Source: Alphaproteobacteria bacterium (GTDB lineage Bacteria; Pseudomonadota; Alphaproteobacteria; TMED109). Taken from it: a DNA stretch of 64,000 bases. The translations under genes were made by a program, and so were the position numbers. The notes under the pieces were generated by a model, which saw only the letters and a program-made list of their open reading frames with translations, searched no databases and was not told the DNA's origin. Shown here one piece after another: positions 17,146 through 27,254 of the stretch. Each line of letters opens with the position of its first letter. Positions within the stretch are counted from its first letter, which is position 1. The stretch is from positions 1 to 64,000 of the forward strand of contig JAJDYI010000066.1 in the NCBI GenBank assembly GCA_022825235.1, in the 5' to 3' direction.

Positions 17146-18525
17146 AGCCGTTCCCCCTTCGAGCCGGCACGCAGCGACGCGGGTGCTGACGTGGACGCCA
17201 AGTTCGGGGCGGGCCAGTCCCACGGCGGCATTATGGCAACGCTCCCGCGAATTCTTAAGCGTTGTCGGACAAAAACATCCGTGTCATCCGAACGATGCGT
17301 GCAGATCCCGTGGTCGCCTCCTCCGGATCGAGTTGAGCCTGCGGGCGACGGAGCGATTCCTCCGTTCTCCGGGCGGCGCCGAAGCTCATAACGATAGTGC
17401 AGGCGACCAGGTTGGGAGCCTTCCGCGATCACCCGCGCACCACCTCCAGCCAGACCCGCAGAGCCCCGTGAGTCGGATACCAATCCGACCTATCACGGTA
17501 CCGGAGTTCAAGGTGCTTCCCCCGGTATGGACAGCCCACTTGTCTTGTCAGGCCGGCCGGGCCTCTCGTTGCCGCCAGCACGCCCCTGACCCGGTCTCGA
17601 TCGCTCCCGCCCACGGCAGCCAAGGCCAGGCGTGTGGGCCCGATAAAATCGCCGGCGGCGGCCGAGCCGCCGCCTGCCCGACCGCCGGGCACCGCCCGCC
17701 AGCGAGCTGCGAACGCGGATGCGCACACAATGCCATGTGCTACCCGCCTAGCACCTCCGTGCGCCCATGAGGCCAAGAAAGCTACGCCACCTTGGCGCCC
17801 GCCGGCGGACGCGGCCTACGGCAGCTTTCGTGCCTAGGCAGCCGCCTCGGACGCGGACGCTCCAGGATCACTCGGCCACCCCGACTGCGCCCGCGACGCG
17901 TCCACTTGAGACACGTACATGGCTTGCGGCGGGCATTTTTCCCGCGGGCAGGGGAGTATCGTACTGACCCCATTTCGTTTCGGGCACAACGCCGCCCGGC
18001 GGCAGCATCCGAAGTCACTGTTTTTGCTTTGAACCGCGGCACCACCGGGACATGCGCGAATTTCGACAAGGAACCCAGGGCAACGACTAACGCAGCCACA
18101 TCTCGGTACCATTGCGGTTTGTGCATCTTCAGTTGGCGGCTCTTTTCTTTACCTAAACAGATATATAGCTGGTGTCAGGTTTTGATTGGCAAGGGTCTTG
18201 CAAGGATGCACTCTTGAATGTTTGACAATCGAGAAATACATACTACATTGCGCATGATGCAGGTAAAGTTATCTAGTCTCTGGTCTTTCGTGGCTCGAAC
18301 TTATGGAATGTCCTCGTTCTGCTGCGCCGCGTCGCCGGGCGAGGGTCGCGTGACACCAGTTGACTTCCAGGTCCGCGCGGCCGTGCCTGTCAAGTACCAG
18401 GCGTACTGCCGTTTGGGCCCGGCAGACCTTGACGGCGGACCGGGATTGCGACCGCGGGCTGAGGATCTGCTCCCGGCCTGGAGCGGTCACGCACCCCTGC
18501 ACCAGGGTGCTTTGGAGAGAGGCGT
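17146..18525. other. 1.4-kb gene-poor region with an AT-rich core
   Basis: No convincing gene is found on either strand. The first 800 bases are GC-rich and lack recognisable domains; a minus-strand frame (17429-17776) holds a faint resemblance to a FecCD-like permease segment that I do not trust. From about 17990 to 18330 the composition becomes clearly AT-rich compared with the surroundings, and a good sigma-70 promoter points toward the HTH gene at 18526. Such a composition change suggests acquired DNA, an untranslated leader or a small RNA. No transposase or terminal repeats are seen. Confidence 0.5.
18222..18249 (+). promoter_or_regulatory. Candidate sigma-70 promoter
   Basis: A perfect TTGACA (18222-18227) and TACATT (18244-18249) are separated by 16 bases in the AT-rich segment. 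Transcription would start near 18256, leaving a leader of about 270 bases before the HTH gene, unless it drives an unannotated RNA. Confidence 0.5.
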
Positions 18526-19140
18526 ATGATTCCGGAACACCTGACGATCCGCAGCTTGCGATCGACCGTGCGGCGGGTTGTTTCGGCGGTCCTTGGTGAG
18601 CTCCGACAGATCGCGGACGAAGAGGCCCGACCCACTAAACGACGACCCGCCCCCGACCGCAAGGTCGACATGCTCAACGCCTACCGGGAAGGGGCCTCGC
18701 TGCGGGCGGTGGGCGAGCAGTTCGGAGTCTCGGGTTCACGAGTACAGCAGATCCTCAAATCCATGCCCGACTACCAGGCCGCCAGAGATTCGGCGAAATC
18801 AATCCGGAGGAGCAGGTCGGCCGGGGCACGGTCGGCGCGTCAACAGTCGTTGCACAAGACCACGATAGCCCGCGAGGTGCGGCGGTCGTGGAAGGAGGTA
18901 TCCGAACGCGATGACGTGTTCGAACGCCTCTATGAAATGCGTGCCGCAGGGAAGAAATGGAAGGACCTGGCGGAAGCGGTCGGCCGCCCGCCCGACCGCA
19001 GCAATGCCCACTCCACCATGCTGCACATGAAACGCCAGGCGAGAGCCAGGGGACGCCCCTGGCCGATCCGGCAGGTTAATGGCGCGGCGCGCCCATCCGG
19101 CACGACGTCACTCGACGGCGAGGCGCCTCCGACCGAGTAG
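18526..19140 (+). CDS. Unknown protein with sigma-70 region 4-like helix-turn-helix
   Basis: This 204-residue basic protein has a helix-turn-helix near residues 48-80 (LNAYREGASLRAVGEQFG, then VSGSRVQQILK), like sigma factor region 4 or a resolvase-type HTH. A second helical motif (LYEMRAAGKKWKDLAEAVG, about 142-160) may be another HTH. The long, Arg/Lys/Ser-rich linker suggests nucleic acid binding. GGAGAGAGG precedes the ATG closely. No family name can be assigned. Its neighbour upstream is the AT-rich gene-poor stretch, so it may belong to an acquired element; it reads as a DNA-binding regulator rather than a sigma factor because region 2 is lacking. Confidence 0.65.
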   Translation: MIPEHLTIRSLRSTVRRVVSAVLGELRQIADEEARPTKRRPAPDRKVDMLNAYREGASLRAVGEQFGVSGSRVQQILKSMPDYQAARDSAKSIRRSRSAGARSARQQSLHKTTIAREVRRSWKEVSERDDVFERLYEMRAAGKKWKDLAEAVGRPPDRSNAHSTMLHMKRQARARGRPWPIRQVNGAARPSGTTSLDGEAPPTE

Positions 19141-19278
19141 CCCCACTCGAAGCGGGACGCCGGCCGGCCTCGCCGCCGCCGGCCGCTACTCCGGAACCCG
19201 GCGCGCGACGGTTGCCAATCACCGGGCTTTCTGCCAATACCATCTTGATCGGCATAGGCGAACTGGGGAGCGGCCGTC

Positions 19279-20334
19279 GTGCGTGGACTCTACTTTCTTG
19301 GCAACCGCGAGCTGGACCTGCGCGAGATTCCTGACCCGACCCCCGGCCCCGGCGAGGTCGTGCTCAGGATCAAGGCCTCGGGCATGTGTGGCAGCGATCT
19401 CAAGTTCTATCGGCCGCCGCCCGGCGAGGCCCAGCGGGCACTCGGTCTCGGCGAGAACGTGCCACCGATCATCGGGGGGCACGAGCCTTGCGGCGTGGTC
19501 GCGGAGCGGGGCGCCGGGGTAGCACCGGATGCCGCCCCGATCGATGCGCGTGTGATGAATCACCACTACGCGGGATGCGGGCTGTGCGATTCCTGCCGTG
19601 TCGGCTGGAGCCAGATGTGCGAGACCGGCGCGATCAAGGTCTTCGGGGTAACCGCCAACGGCGCGCATGCCGACTACATTGTGGTACCGGCCACCAGTCT
19701 CGTTCCATTGCCCGAGGAACTCAGTTTCGCCGCGGGATCGGCGATCGCCTGCGGTACCGGTACCGCGTACGGCGCCCTCTGTCGCCTGCCCCGGCTGGGC
19801 GGTTCGACCCTCGCGGTGTTCGGCCTTGGACCCGTGGGCCTTAGTGCGGCGCTGCTGGGCAATGCCATGGGCGCACGGGTGATCGCCATTGAAGTCGGCC
19901 AGGAGCGACTCGCGCTCGCGACTGAATTCGGCGCCGACACGACCGTCGATGCGTCCGCCGTCGATCCGGTCGAGGCGCTGATGGACCTGACCGGGGGGCG
20001 CGGGGTGGATCTGGCCGTCGACTGCAGCGGTGCCACTGCCGCGCGCTCGGCGGCGGTGCGATCAGCGAAGCGGTGGGGCACGGTGTGCTTTGTCGGAGAA
20101 GGCGGCGACGTCACGATCGACGTGAGCCGCGACATGATCCGCAAGCAGCTCTCGATCATCGGGTCCTGGACGTTCAGTGCGACCGGGCAAGCCGAATGCG
20201 CCCGCTTCATCGCTGATCGCAAGATCCCGCTGGAGAAGATCTTCACCCACCGTTACATGCTCGACCAGGCCGAGGAGGCCTATCGTTTGTTCGATACGCA
20301 GACCACGGGGAAGGGCGTGTTCCTCTTCGACTGA
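19279..20334 (+). CDS. Zinc-dependent alcohol dehydrogenase family protein
   Basis: This 351-residue medium-chain dehydrogenase/reductase should oxidise an alcohol or polyol with NAD(P). Catalytic zinc ligands are Cys37 (GMCGSD), His68 and Glu69 (GGHEP). The structural zinc site is complete, with Cys100, Cys103, Cys106 and Cys114. The nucleotide fold shows FGLGPVGLSA and a following acidic residue (IAIEVGQER) that favours NAD. The gene begins with GTG preceded by GGGGAG. The group includes sorbitol, threonine and L-idonate dehydrogenases; the exact substrate is open. The convergent gene downstream is RraA-like. Confidence 0.92.
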   Translation: MRGLYFLGNRELDLREIPDPTPGPGEVVLRIKASGMCGSDLKFYRPPPGEAQRALGLGENVPPIIGGHEPCGVVAERGAGVAPDAAPIDARVMNHHYAGCGLCDSCRVGWSQMCETGAIKVFGVTANGAHADYIVVPATSLVPLPEELSFAAGSAIACGTGTAYGALCRLPRLGGSTLAVFGLGPVGLSAALLGNAMGARVIAIEVGQERLALATEFGADTTVDASAVDPVEALMDLTGGRGVDLAVDCSGATAARSAAVRSAKRWGTVCFVGEGGDVTIDVSRDMIRKQLSIIGSWTFSATGQAECARFIADRKIPLEKIFTHRYMLDQAEEAYRLFDTQTTGKGVFLFD

Positions 20335-20381
20335 CGCCGGGCCGCACCCAGCCCGACCTCACGGCGAGGGGCCTGCATTCC

Positions 20382-21083
20382 CTAGTGGATGTCGCTGGCG
20401 TCCGACATGGCACGCCGAAGTTTCTCGATGCCAAAATCAGGCTGACGGGCGCACTCCAGAATCACGGCCTCGCGCCTGGTCAGGAGATCCACTGCGGCAG
20501 GAAGCTCCCGGACCGCCTCCGGCGGAATGACGACCGCGCCGTGACGGTCGGCATGGATGATGGCGTCATGCTCGACCGCCATCCCGTGCACATCGACCGG
20601 ACAGCCCGTCTCCACGACGTGCACGTATGCATGGCTGGGACCCACCAGGCCCGCAAGCAACTGAAATCCAGGCGCACAGGCGTCGAGGTCACGGATCGAG
20701 CCGTTGGTGACGACCCCCAGCACGCCGAGGCCCTTGTGCACCGCCGTGTTCACTTCGCCCCAGAAAGCGCCGTACCCGGGATCGGGATCGAGGTCCTGGA
20801 TCACCGCGACGGCAGGCCTCGCACCAGATGCCACGTACTCGTAGTACCCGATCCGGTTGCGCTGTAGCTGAGCGGCGGCGACCCCGGGCGGAGTACTTCC
20901 ACGAATCGTGGCCGTGCGAGCCCAGCCAACGATGGGCCTGAGCGCGGGGTCCGCACAAACGAACGGCCGCACCGTGAATCCGGTGGCTCGCCGATCCGGC
21001 ACGACCAGCTCGAGGGCGTTGCAGATGGTGGGAGTGTCCCAAGCCGCGAGGCGCTCAAGATCATGCGCAGTAACGGTGGTCAT
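20382..21083 (-). CDS. RraA-like family protein (HMG aldolase/demethylmenaquinone methyltransferase group)
   Basis: This 233-residue protein belongs to the RraA/DlpA family. The central motif GVLGVVTNGSIRDLD contains the Arg-Asp pair that binds metal and oxo-acid in 4-hydroxy-4-methyl-2-oxoglutarate aldolases, though the usual VTDG aspartate is Asn here. The segments GPSHAYVHVV, PVDVHGM and HADRHGAVVIP are family hallmarks. Class II pyruvate aldolase or oxaloacetate decarboxylase activity is the most likely function; it is larger than the RNase E inhibitor RraA (about 160 residues), so the name should not imply RNA work. GAGGAATT lies seven bases before the ATG. Confidence 0.87.
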   Translation of the reverse strand: MTTVTAHDLERLAAWDTPTICNALELVVPDRRATGFTVRPFVCADPALRPIVGWARTATIRGSTPPGVAAAQLQRNRIGYYEYVASGARPAVAVIQDLDPDPGYGAFWGEVNTAVHKGLGVLGVVTNGSIRDLDACAPGFQLLAGLVGPSHAYVHVVETGCPVDVHGMAVEHDAIIHADRHGAVVIPPEAVRELPAAVDLLTRREAVILECARQPDFGIEKLRRAMSDASDIH

Positions 21084-21361
21084 GAGAATTCCTCAACAAG
21101 TTGACGGTACCAGTGGGACCGGATCGCGGCTTTGATGGAGACGCTTTCAACCACGGGCAAGCGGCGTAACAGTCCAGAATGCGACAAGGTTAGAGCAGTC
21201 GCCGCCGATGGCGCAGCATCGATGGCGCCGGGCCGGATTGCTGTCGCCGCCGTCTCTGCCGCGAAGCCTGGCCTTGCGGAACCGCCGTCCCTGCCAAAAC
21301 CGGCATCAGATTGACACTCCTCCTAGTATCATCAATCCGACAGTGGCCACTGAGGGAGCCC

Positions 21362-21637
21362 ATGGCAGTCCAGCATCGAGGAGCGCTTCAGAACTCCTTC
21401 CTAAATCGGCTCCGCAAGTCGCGCACCCAAACCACCGTTCACCTCATGAACGGCGTGCGTCTTCGCGGAACCGTCGCCGCGTTTGACGAGTTCTGCATCT
21501 GGCTGTCGACCTCCGGCAATCAGCAGCTGGTCTTCAAGCACGCGATCTCCACGATTGTTCCCAGCAAACCGATCAGCCTCGGGGAATCAGGCGACCCGGA
21601 GCCGCGTGAACCCAAACCGGAATCGCCGAACGCGTGA
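21362..21637 (+). CDS. hfq: RNA chaperone Hfq
   Basis: This 91-residue Sm-like protein forms a hexamer that pairs small RNAs with messenger RNAs. The Sm1 region (LQNSFLNRLRKSRTQTTVHL, near residues 8-27) and the Sm2 motif (LVFKHAISTIVPSK, ending about 70) match the family; Sm2 is the classic YKHA site with Phe in place of Tyr. A short Pro/Glu-rich tail follows. The ATG at 21362 has GAGGGAG five bases before it; the upstream in-frame TTG is actually part of a TTGACA hexamer. It overlaps hflX by four bases, the common hfq-hflX arrangement. Confidence 0.96.
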   Translation: MAVQHRGALQNSFLNRLRKSRTQTTVHLMNGVRLRGTVAAFDEFCIWLSTSGNQQLVFKHAISTIVPSKPISLGESGDPEPREPKPESPNA

Positions 21638-22944
21638 GTGCGTCACCGACGCCCTCGATCCCGGTCTGGGTCGTCCACCCGGTGATCCGGGGAGATGACC
21701 CACCGCTCCGAACGCAGGCCAGTCGGCTGGACGAAGCCTGTTCGCTGGCCGATTCCATCGGGCTTCGCGTCAAGCGTGCCGAACAGTTCACGGTCCGCCG
21801 GCCGCGGCCGGCTACCCTGCTCGGGCTCGGGGTCCTGGAAGCTCTACAGTCGGAAATCACCCGCGCCGCGGAAGCGCCGAAACTGGTCCTGTTCAACGTC
21901 GACCTGACACCGGTCCAGCAGCGCAACCTAGAAGACCTGCTCCGGACGAAAGTCCTCGACCGGACCTCGCTCATCCTGGAAATCTTCGGCGCCCGCGCTG
22001 CCACCCGTGAAGGCCGACTGCAGGTGGAACTTGCGCATCTGGAATGGCAGCGGAGCCGCCTGGTGCGGTCCTGGACCCACCTGGAGCGCCAGCGCGGCGG
22101 CTTCGGTTTTCTCGGCGGCCCGGGCGAATCCCAGATCGAGCTCGATCGCCGACTCATCACCGGACGTGTCGCCCGGATTCGCAAGGAACTCGACCACGTC
22201 CGCCAACGACGCGGACTTCACCGACGTCGCCGCACCCACCCAACCGTGGCCTTGGTCGGCTATGCCAATGCCGGCAAGTCCACGCTGTTCAGTCAGCTCA
22301 CCGGACAATCCACGGACGCCCGAAACCTGCCCTTCACCACGCTCGATCCGCTCATGCGCGCGTGTGCTCTCCCCTCGGGCCGGACCGCGGTCATTTCCGA
22401 TACCGTGGGGTTCGTCTCGGACCTCCCGACCCTCTTGATCGCGGCGTTTCGTGCCACGCTCGAGGAGGCGGTGCACGCCGACCTCCTCGTTCACGTGCGC
22501 GATATCACGCACCCGGAGACGGCAGCTCAGCGACTCGATGTCATCAGTGTTCTGACCACCCTGGGCGCGCTGTCCGACGGTGCCGAGACCCAACTCGAGG
22601 TCCTCAACAAAATCGATCGGTTCAGCGAGGAGGACGTTCGGCGACTGCGCGACCAGCAGCCGCGCGCGATCCTGGCGTCCGGCCTTCGCGGGACCGGGAT
22701 GCGGGAACTGCTGGAAGCCGTGGATCGCTGTCTCGGGCAGAGCCGCTCGGAATTCGATGTCGAGCTTGCCCTGGCGGACACGTCGACCCTGGCATGGCTC
22801 CACCGGAAGGGGGCCGTGGTCCGTCAACGGGCGGACGCCAGTTCGCTGCACGTCCGCGTTGCGCTGGACCCAGCGGATCGGGGCCGTCTCAATGCCCGGC
22901 TCGCCAAGGCGTCTCCGACCAACACGTCCGGCCTGCAGACTTGA
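21634..22944 (+). CDS. hflX: Ribosome-associated GTPase HflX
   Basis: This 436-residue GTPase rescues or splits stalled ribosomes, notably after heat stress. The N-terminal HflX domain (about 1-130) has the glycine-rich segment LLGLGVLEAL, followed by a coiled-coil linker (GFGFLGGPGESQIELDRR), then the G domain with G1 GYANAGKST near residue 209, G3 DTVGFV and G4 NKID. It starts with a GTG inside the hfq stop region (GTGA overlap), so the pair is translationally coupled. The heat-shock operon groESL follows on the same strand but has its own promoter. Confidence 0.95.
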   Translation: MSASPTPSIPVWVVHPVIRGDDPPLRTQASRLDEACSLADSIGLRVKRAEQFTVRRPRPATLLGLGVLEALQSEITRAAEAPKLVLFNVDLTPVQQRNLEDLLRTKVLDRTSLILEIFGARAATREGRLQVELAHLEWQRSRLVRSWTHLERQRGGFGFLGGPGESQIELDRRLITGRVARIRKELDHVRQRRGLHRRRRTHPTVALVGYANAGKSTLFSQLTGQSTDARNLPFTTLDPLMRACALPSGRTAVISDTVGFVSDLPTLLIAAFRATLEEAVHADLLVHVRDITHPETAAQRLDVISVLTTLGALSDGAETQLEVLNKIDRFSEEDVRRLRDQQPRAILASGLRGTGMRELLEAVDRCLGQSRSEFDVELALADTSTLAWLHRKGAVVRQRADASSLHVRVALDPADRGRLNARLAKASPTNTSGLQT

Positions 22945-23004
22945 GGCCGCACCGATCGCGCACGCGTCCCGCTCCGCCTCCGGCCGGTCGCTCCCTTTCC
23001 CCCT

Positions 23005-23033
23005 CTTGACATTACGGGCTCGCGCCCCCACTT
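23005..23033 (+). promoter_or_regulatory. RpoH (sigma-32)-like promoter of groESL
   Basis: CTTGAC (23005-23010) is followed after 15 bases by CCCCACTT (23026-23033), close to the heat-shock consensus CTTGAA/CCCCATNT. It lies just upstream of the CIRCE operator and about 115 bases before groES. TTGACA could also serve the housekeeping sigma factor. Confidence 0.7.
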
Positions 23034-23051
23034 CTACACGCGAACGGTTTC

Positions 23052-23076
23052 TGGCACTCTAGCCCTTAGAGTGCCA
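23052..23076. promoter_or_regulatory. CIRCE operator for HrcA
   Basis: TGGCACTC, nine bases and GAGTGCCA form a perfect inverted repeat. This matches the CIRCE element (TTAGCACTC-N9-GAGTGCTAA) bound by the HrcA repressor. It sits between the RpoH-like promoter and groES. No hrcA gene is within the window. Confidence 0.92.
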
Positions 23077-23149
23077 ACTCACGTTTTGGGCGCCTTGCGG
23101 ACGCTCCGTACGCCCAGCACCCCCTTTCCAATCTGAGAGGCATGGAAGC

Positions 23150-23437
23150 ATGAAATTCAGGCCGTTGCATGACCGCGTCATGGTCAAGCGCGAAGACGAC
23201 GACGAGCGCACGCCAGGCGGCATCATCATACCGGACACCGCGAAGGAGAAGCCCATGAAGGGCAAGGTCATCGCGGTCGGATCGGGCATCCGGAGCGAAG
23301 ATGGCAAGATTACGCCCCTGGATGTGCAAAAGGGCGACACCGTCCTGATCGGCAAGTGGTCGGGCACTGAAGTCAAGATGGATGGCGAGGAATACGTCAT
23401 CGTCAAAGAGTCCGACGTCATGGGAATCCTGGCCTAA
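23150..23437 (+). CDS. groES: Co-chaperonin GroES
   Basis: This 95-residue protein forms the heptameric lid of the GroEL folding chamber. The opening [13 protein letters not shown], the mobile-loop glycine cluster ([15 protein letters not shown], about 24-38) and the end motif [14 protein letters not shown] match the family, and the length is normal. The ATG follows a GGAAG site. It is the first gene of the groESL operon, controlled by the heat-shock promoter and CIRCE, with 39 bases to groEL. Confidence 0.98.
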   Translation: MKFRPLHDRVMVKREDDDERTPGGIIIPDTAKEKPMKGKVIAVGSGIRSEDGKITPLDVQKGDTVLIGKWSGTEVKMDGEEYVIVKESDVMGILA

Positions 23438-25123
<1,686 letters not shown>

Positions 25124-25152
25124 CAGCCTCCACTCAACCTTCTACGAGTGCC

Positions 25153-25183
25153 AGGGGGCCGCGCTCTGCGCGGCCCCCTTTTT
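25153..25183 (+). terminator. Rho-independent terminator of groESL
   Basis: An 11-bp perfect stem (GGGGGCCGCGC with GCGCGGCCCCC, plus a flanking A-T pair), a three-base TCT loop and a TTTTT tract form a textbook intrinsic terminator. Confidence 0.95.
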
Positions 25184-25712
25184 CTTGCCGGCATCGACGG
25201 ACCGGTGATTGTCCGTCGACATCACGCATGCGTTGCCAAGGCATTGCCCAACGCCGACAGCCCGCCGGAGCGACTGCGATGCTGCAAGAAGCCTACGCCC
25301 GGCCGGGCACGCGGGCCGACGATTTCGATGAGGGCCGGCTTCGGTACACGGCCAGGGAAGGTGGCCGGCGGCGGTACGCCGATTTGAAAATCAACCGCTT
25401 GCCCTGGACCGAGGGCCCGAGCGGCGACGGGGGATCGAGGGGCAGCCCGCCGACGCGTTCGGCGGTGGCATGCTGGGCCGATGGCTGGAATTCCCTGGCG
25501 TTCGCTGCGTCCCGACCAATTTTCCGGCCTGTCTTCCTGCCTTGCGATCCCGCTCTCAGCGTCCACCGCCACGTCAACTGCACGTACCAGCGTCAATCCC
25601 CCCCCGCACAGGTCGACAAGCGCGTAGCCGGCTGCGTCGGGACGTGGACACTTCGTAGTGCGACAATTCGAAACGTGCTGCCGCACGTCACGTACCGCCA
25701 GTCGCGTTTGCC
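25184..25712. other. Intergenic region after groEL, nothing recognised
   Basis: This stretch lies between the groESL terminator and the stop codon of the convergent DUF4189-like gene. Open frames here have no family resemblance or ribosome binding sites. No RNA gene or repeat was found. Confidence 0.4.
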
Positions 25713-26621
25713 TCACGAGCTGTGCTCCTGACAAGGCTTTTTTGCCTCGCTCCAGCTGGCCACCGGGTAGGTAATGGCTTCGCATCTCTGCCAGTGATCA
25801 ACGATCCATTCACCGTCGCGGCTGCCATTCACGTACAGCCCCTCTTCACGGGTATGTCCGCGTGCAGTCGATCTGGTCTCCACCCACCGGCCGTGTTTCT
25901 TCCCTTTTGACAGGTGCCCGGCGTGCGAAACCGACCACCTGAAATCCCGGTTGGACGCCCCCGTCAGCACGCCCTCACCGTCTGCCACACCATCGCGGCA
26001 CGCTCCTGACCAACTAGCGCTCTCGTGGGTCGGATAGCCGATCCAGCGGGTCCAATCCGAGTACCAGAAGTAGCAGCCGGGTTGGTTTGAGAGTTCGGTC
26101 CAGCAATTGAACCAGACTGGTTGGCCGAATTCGCTGATCCCCGGGCAGATTCCGTCCTGAGCCACTACAGCGGGGACGTCTGCTCCGACGGACTTTGCCA
26201 ATTCGCCCGCGCCGCCGAAATTGCCTGACCCACTTGCATATTGTGGTGCCCAGCAGTGTGCAAACTCAACCCGGCACCTAGCAGCGCCTGCCCGGCACTG
26301 CACGAGCGCGTCTCGGATCGCCACGCCGCGTGTCGCACCCCCAGCGGCGCTGACGTCGCCGTCACTGCGGATCACCAGCGCACCGCAGGACTCGCGGAAC
26401 GCCGCTGCCTCCTGGCAGGCTTCGCCGCCGTGGGCTCGGCACTCCTCGAGCGACTCAGCTCTCGCCGCCGTGGCGCCGTCGGCGTTCCATGCGATTCCCC
26501 AGGCGTAGCTGCCGGCGGCCTCGTGCGAAAAGGCGATGGAGCCGTAGAGGTCCTCGGCGTGCAGCGGGGCGGACGCCCCGATCACCACAGCAGCGAGGGT
26601 GCAAGTCCGAAGCTTCTTCAT
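25713..26621 (-). CDS. Secreted DUF4189 protein with MORN-like C-terminal repeats
   Basis: This 302-residue exported protein has a signal peptide (KKLRTCTLAAVVIGASAPLHA, cleaved near 22), then a DUF4189 domain (about 25-125) with the usual YGSIAFSHEAAGSYAWG opening and paired cysteines (EECRAHGGEACQ, CRAGAARCRVEFAHC). The second half carries MORN_2-like Gly-Glu motifs (DGVADGEGVLTG, KGKKHGRWVE, NGSRDGEWIVD). It holds at least ten cysteines, probably disulfide-bonded in the periplasm. The ATG has GAGGAAG upstream. DUF4189 proteins are generally of unknown role; fusion with MORN-like repeats suggests envelope or surface binding, which is inference. Confidence 0.8.
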   Translation of the reverse strand: MKKLRTCTLAAVVIGASAPLHAEDLYGSIAFSHEAAGSYAWGIAWNADGATAARAESLEECRAHGGEACQEAAAFRESCGALVIRSDGDVSAAGGATRGVAIRDALVQCRAGAARCRVEFAHCWAPQYASGSGNFGGAGELAKSVGADVPAVVAQDGICPGISEFGQPVWFNCWTELSNQPGCYFWYSDWTRWIGYPTHESASWSGACRDGVADGEGVLTGASNRDFRWSVSHAGHLSKGKKHGRWVETRSTARGHTREEGLYVNGSRDGEWIVDHWQRCEAITYPVASWSEAKKPCQEHSS

Positions 26622-27254
26622 GGCGCTTCCTCACGGGTCCTTGGAAGGCAGATCGGCATCACGACGCCCGAAGCCCGCAGGATAGCCAGCCGCTGGTCGT
26701 GTCGCATGCGGAAGGAATGGCCCGTCGCTCCTGTGCGCCACCGCGGGACTGGCGCCCCATCTGCAGATTCCGAAGAGGTAAGCCGAGGAAGGGTCCGGCT
26801 GAAAATTCGCAAATCCTCGACGATGCGCCCGATGCGCCAGCGACGTCTTGGGCGACGCTGACACGAACGGTTCACGGCATCCCGGTCCTGCCGTGGCCGC
26901 CACGTGGGCACGGGCCGACACGCAAGCGCCCGCCTCGGTGGCTGGGCTTCCCGTCGCGAGAAGACTGCCTGTGCGCACGGCGCCATGAGCAGTGCCGGTG
27001 AAGCGGGCTGTGGCACGGGCCCCAGCCCGGTGGTCCGCCCCGGTCTCCAGATCGGGGCGGCCACGCTGGAAACGCCGCTGCGCCGGACGGACGGCCAGCT
27101 TGTGCGCATCGTTCGCCAACCGTTGTATACAGGCCGTCGTGACGCGGTGGACGGAAGCGACACTAACCACCAGTCATTCCATCCACGCCGAAATCGACGT
27201 CCTGTCACGCAGACCGTGCGGGATCGCCGTCTCATCACTGGAGAAGCCGAGGCA
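26622..27254. other. Long divergent intergenic region
   Basis: About 630 bases separate the divergent DUF4189-like and hydroxyisobutyrate-dehydrogenase-like genes. Open frames on both strands are arginine-rich shadow-like translations without family similarity. The only notable site is the TGTATACA palindrome at 27124. Confidence 0.4.
27124..27131. promoter_or_regulatory. TGTATACA palindrome, possible GntR-type operator
   Basis: TGTATACA is a perfect 8-bp palindrome within TTGTATACAG, resembling operators of some GntR-family repressors. It lies about 125 bases before the dehydrogenase start. A short site such as this can arise by chance, and no GntR gene is nearby. Confidence 0.25.

Noticed and set aside
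17429-17776. Minus-strand frame with a segment faintly like a FecCD or BMP permease
   Set aside because: Only one short stretch looks similar, the rest does not follow any permease, there is no ribosome binding site, and hydrophobic helices are lacking.
17960-17990. GGGGTCAGTAC-like sequence resembling some insertion sequence ends
   Set aside because: No matching second end or transposase remnant could be found in the window.
18147-18268. 8-base inverted repeat CTTTACCT/AGGTAAAG in the AT-rich region, as possible element ends
   Set aside because: Too short, too far apart, and without target duplication or a transposase.
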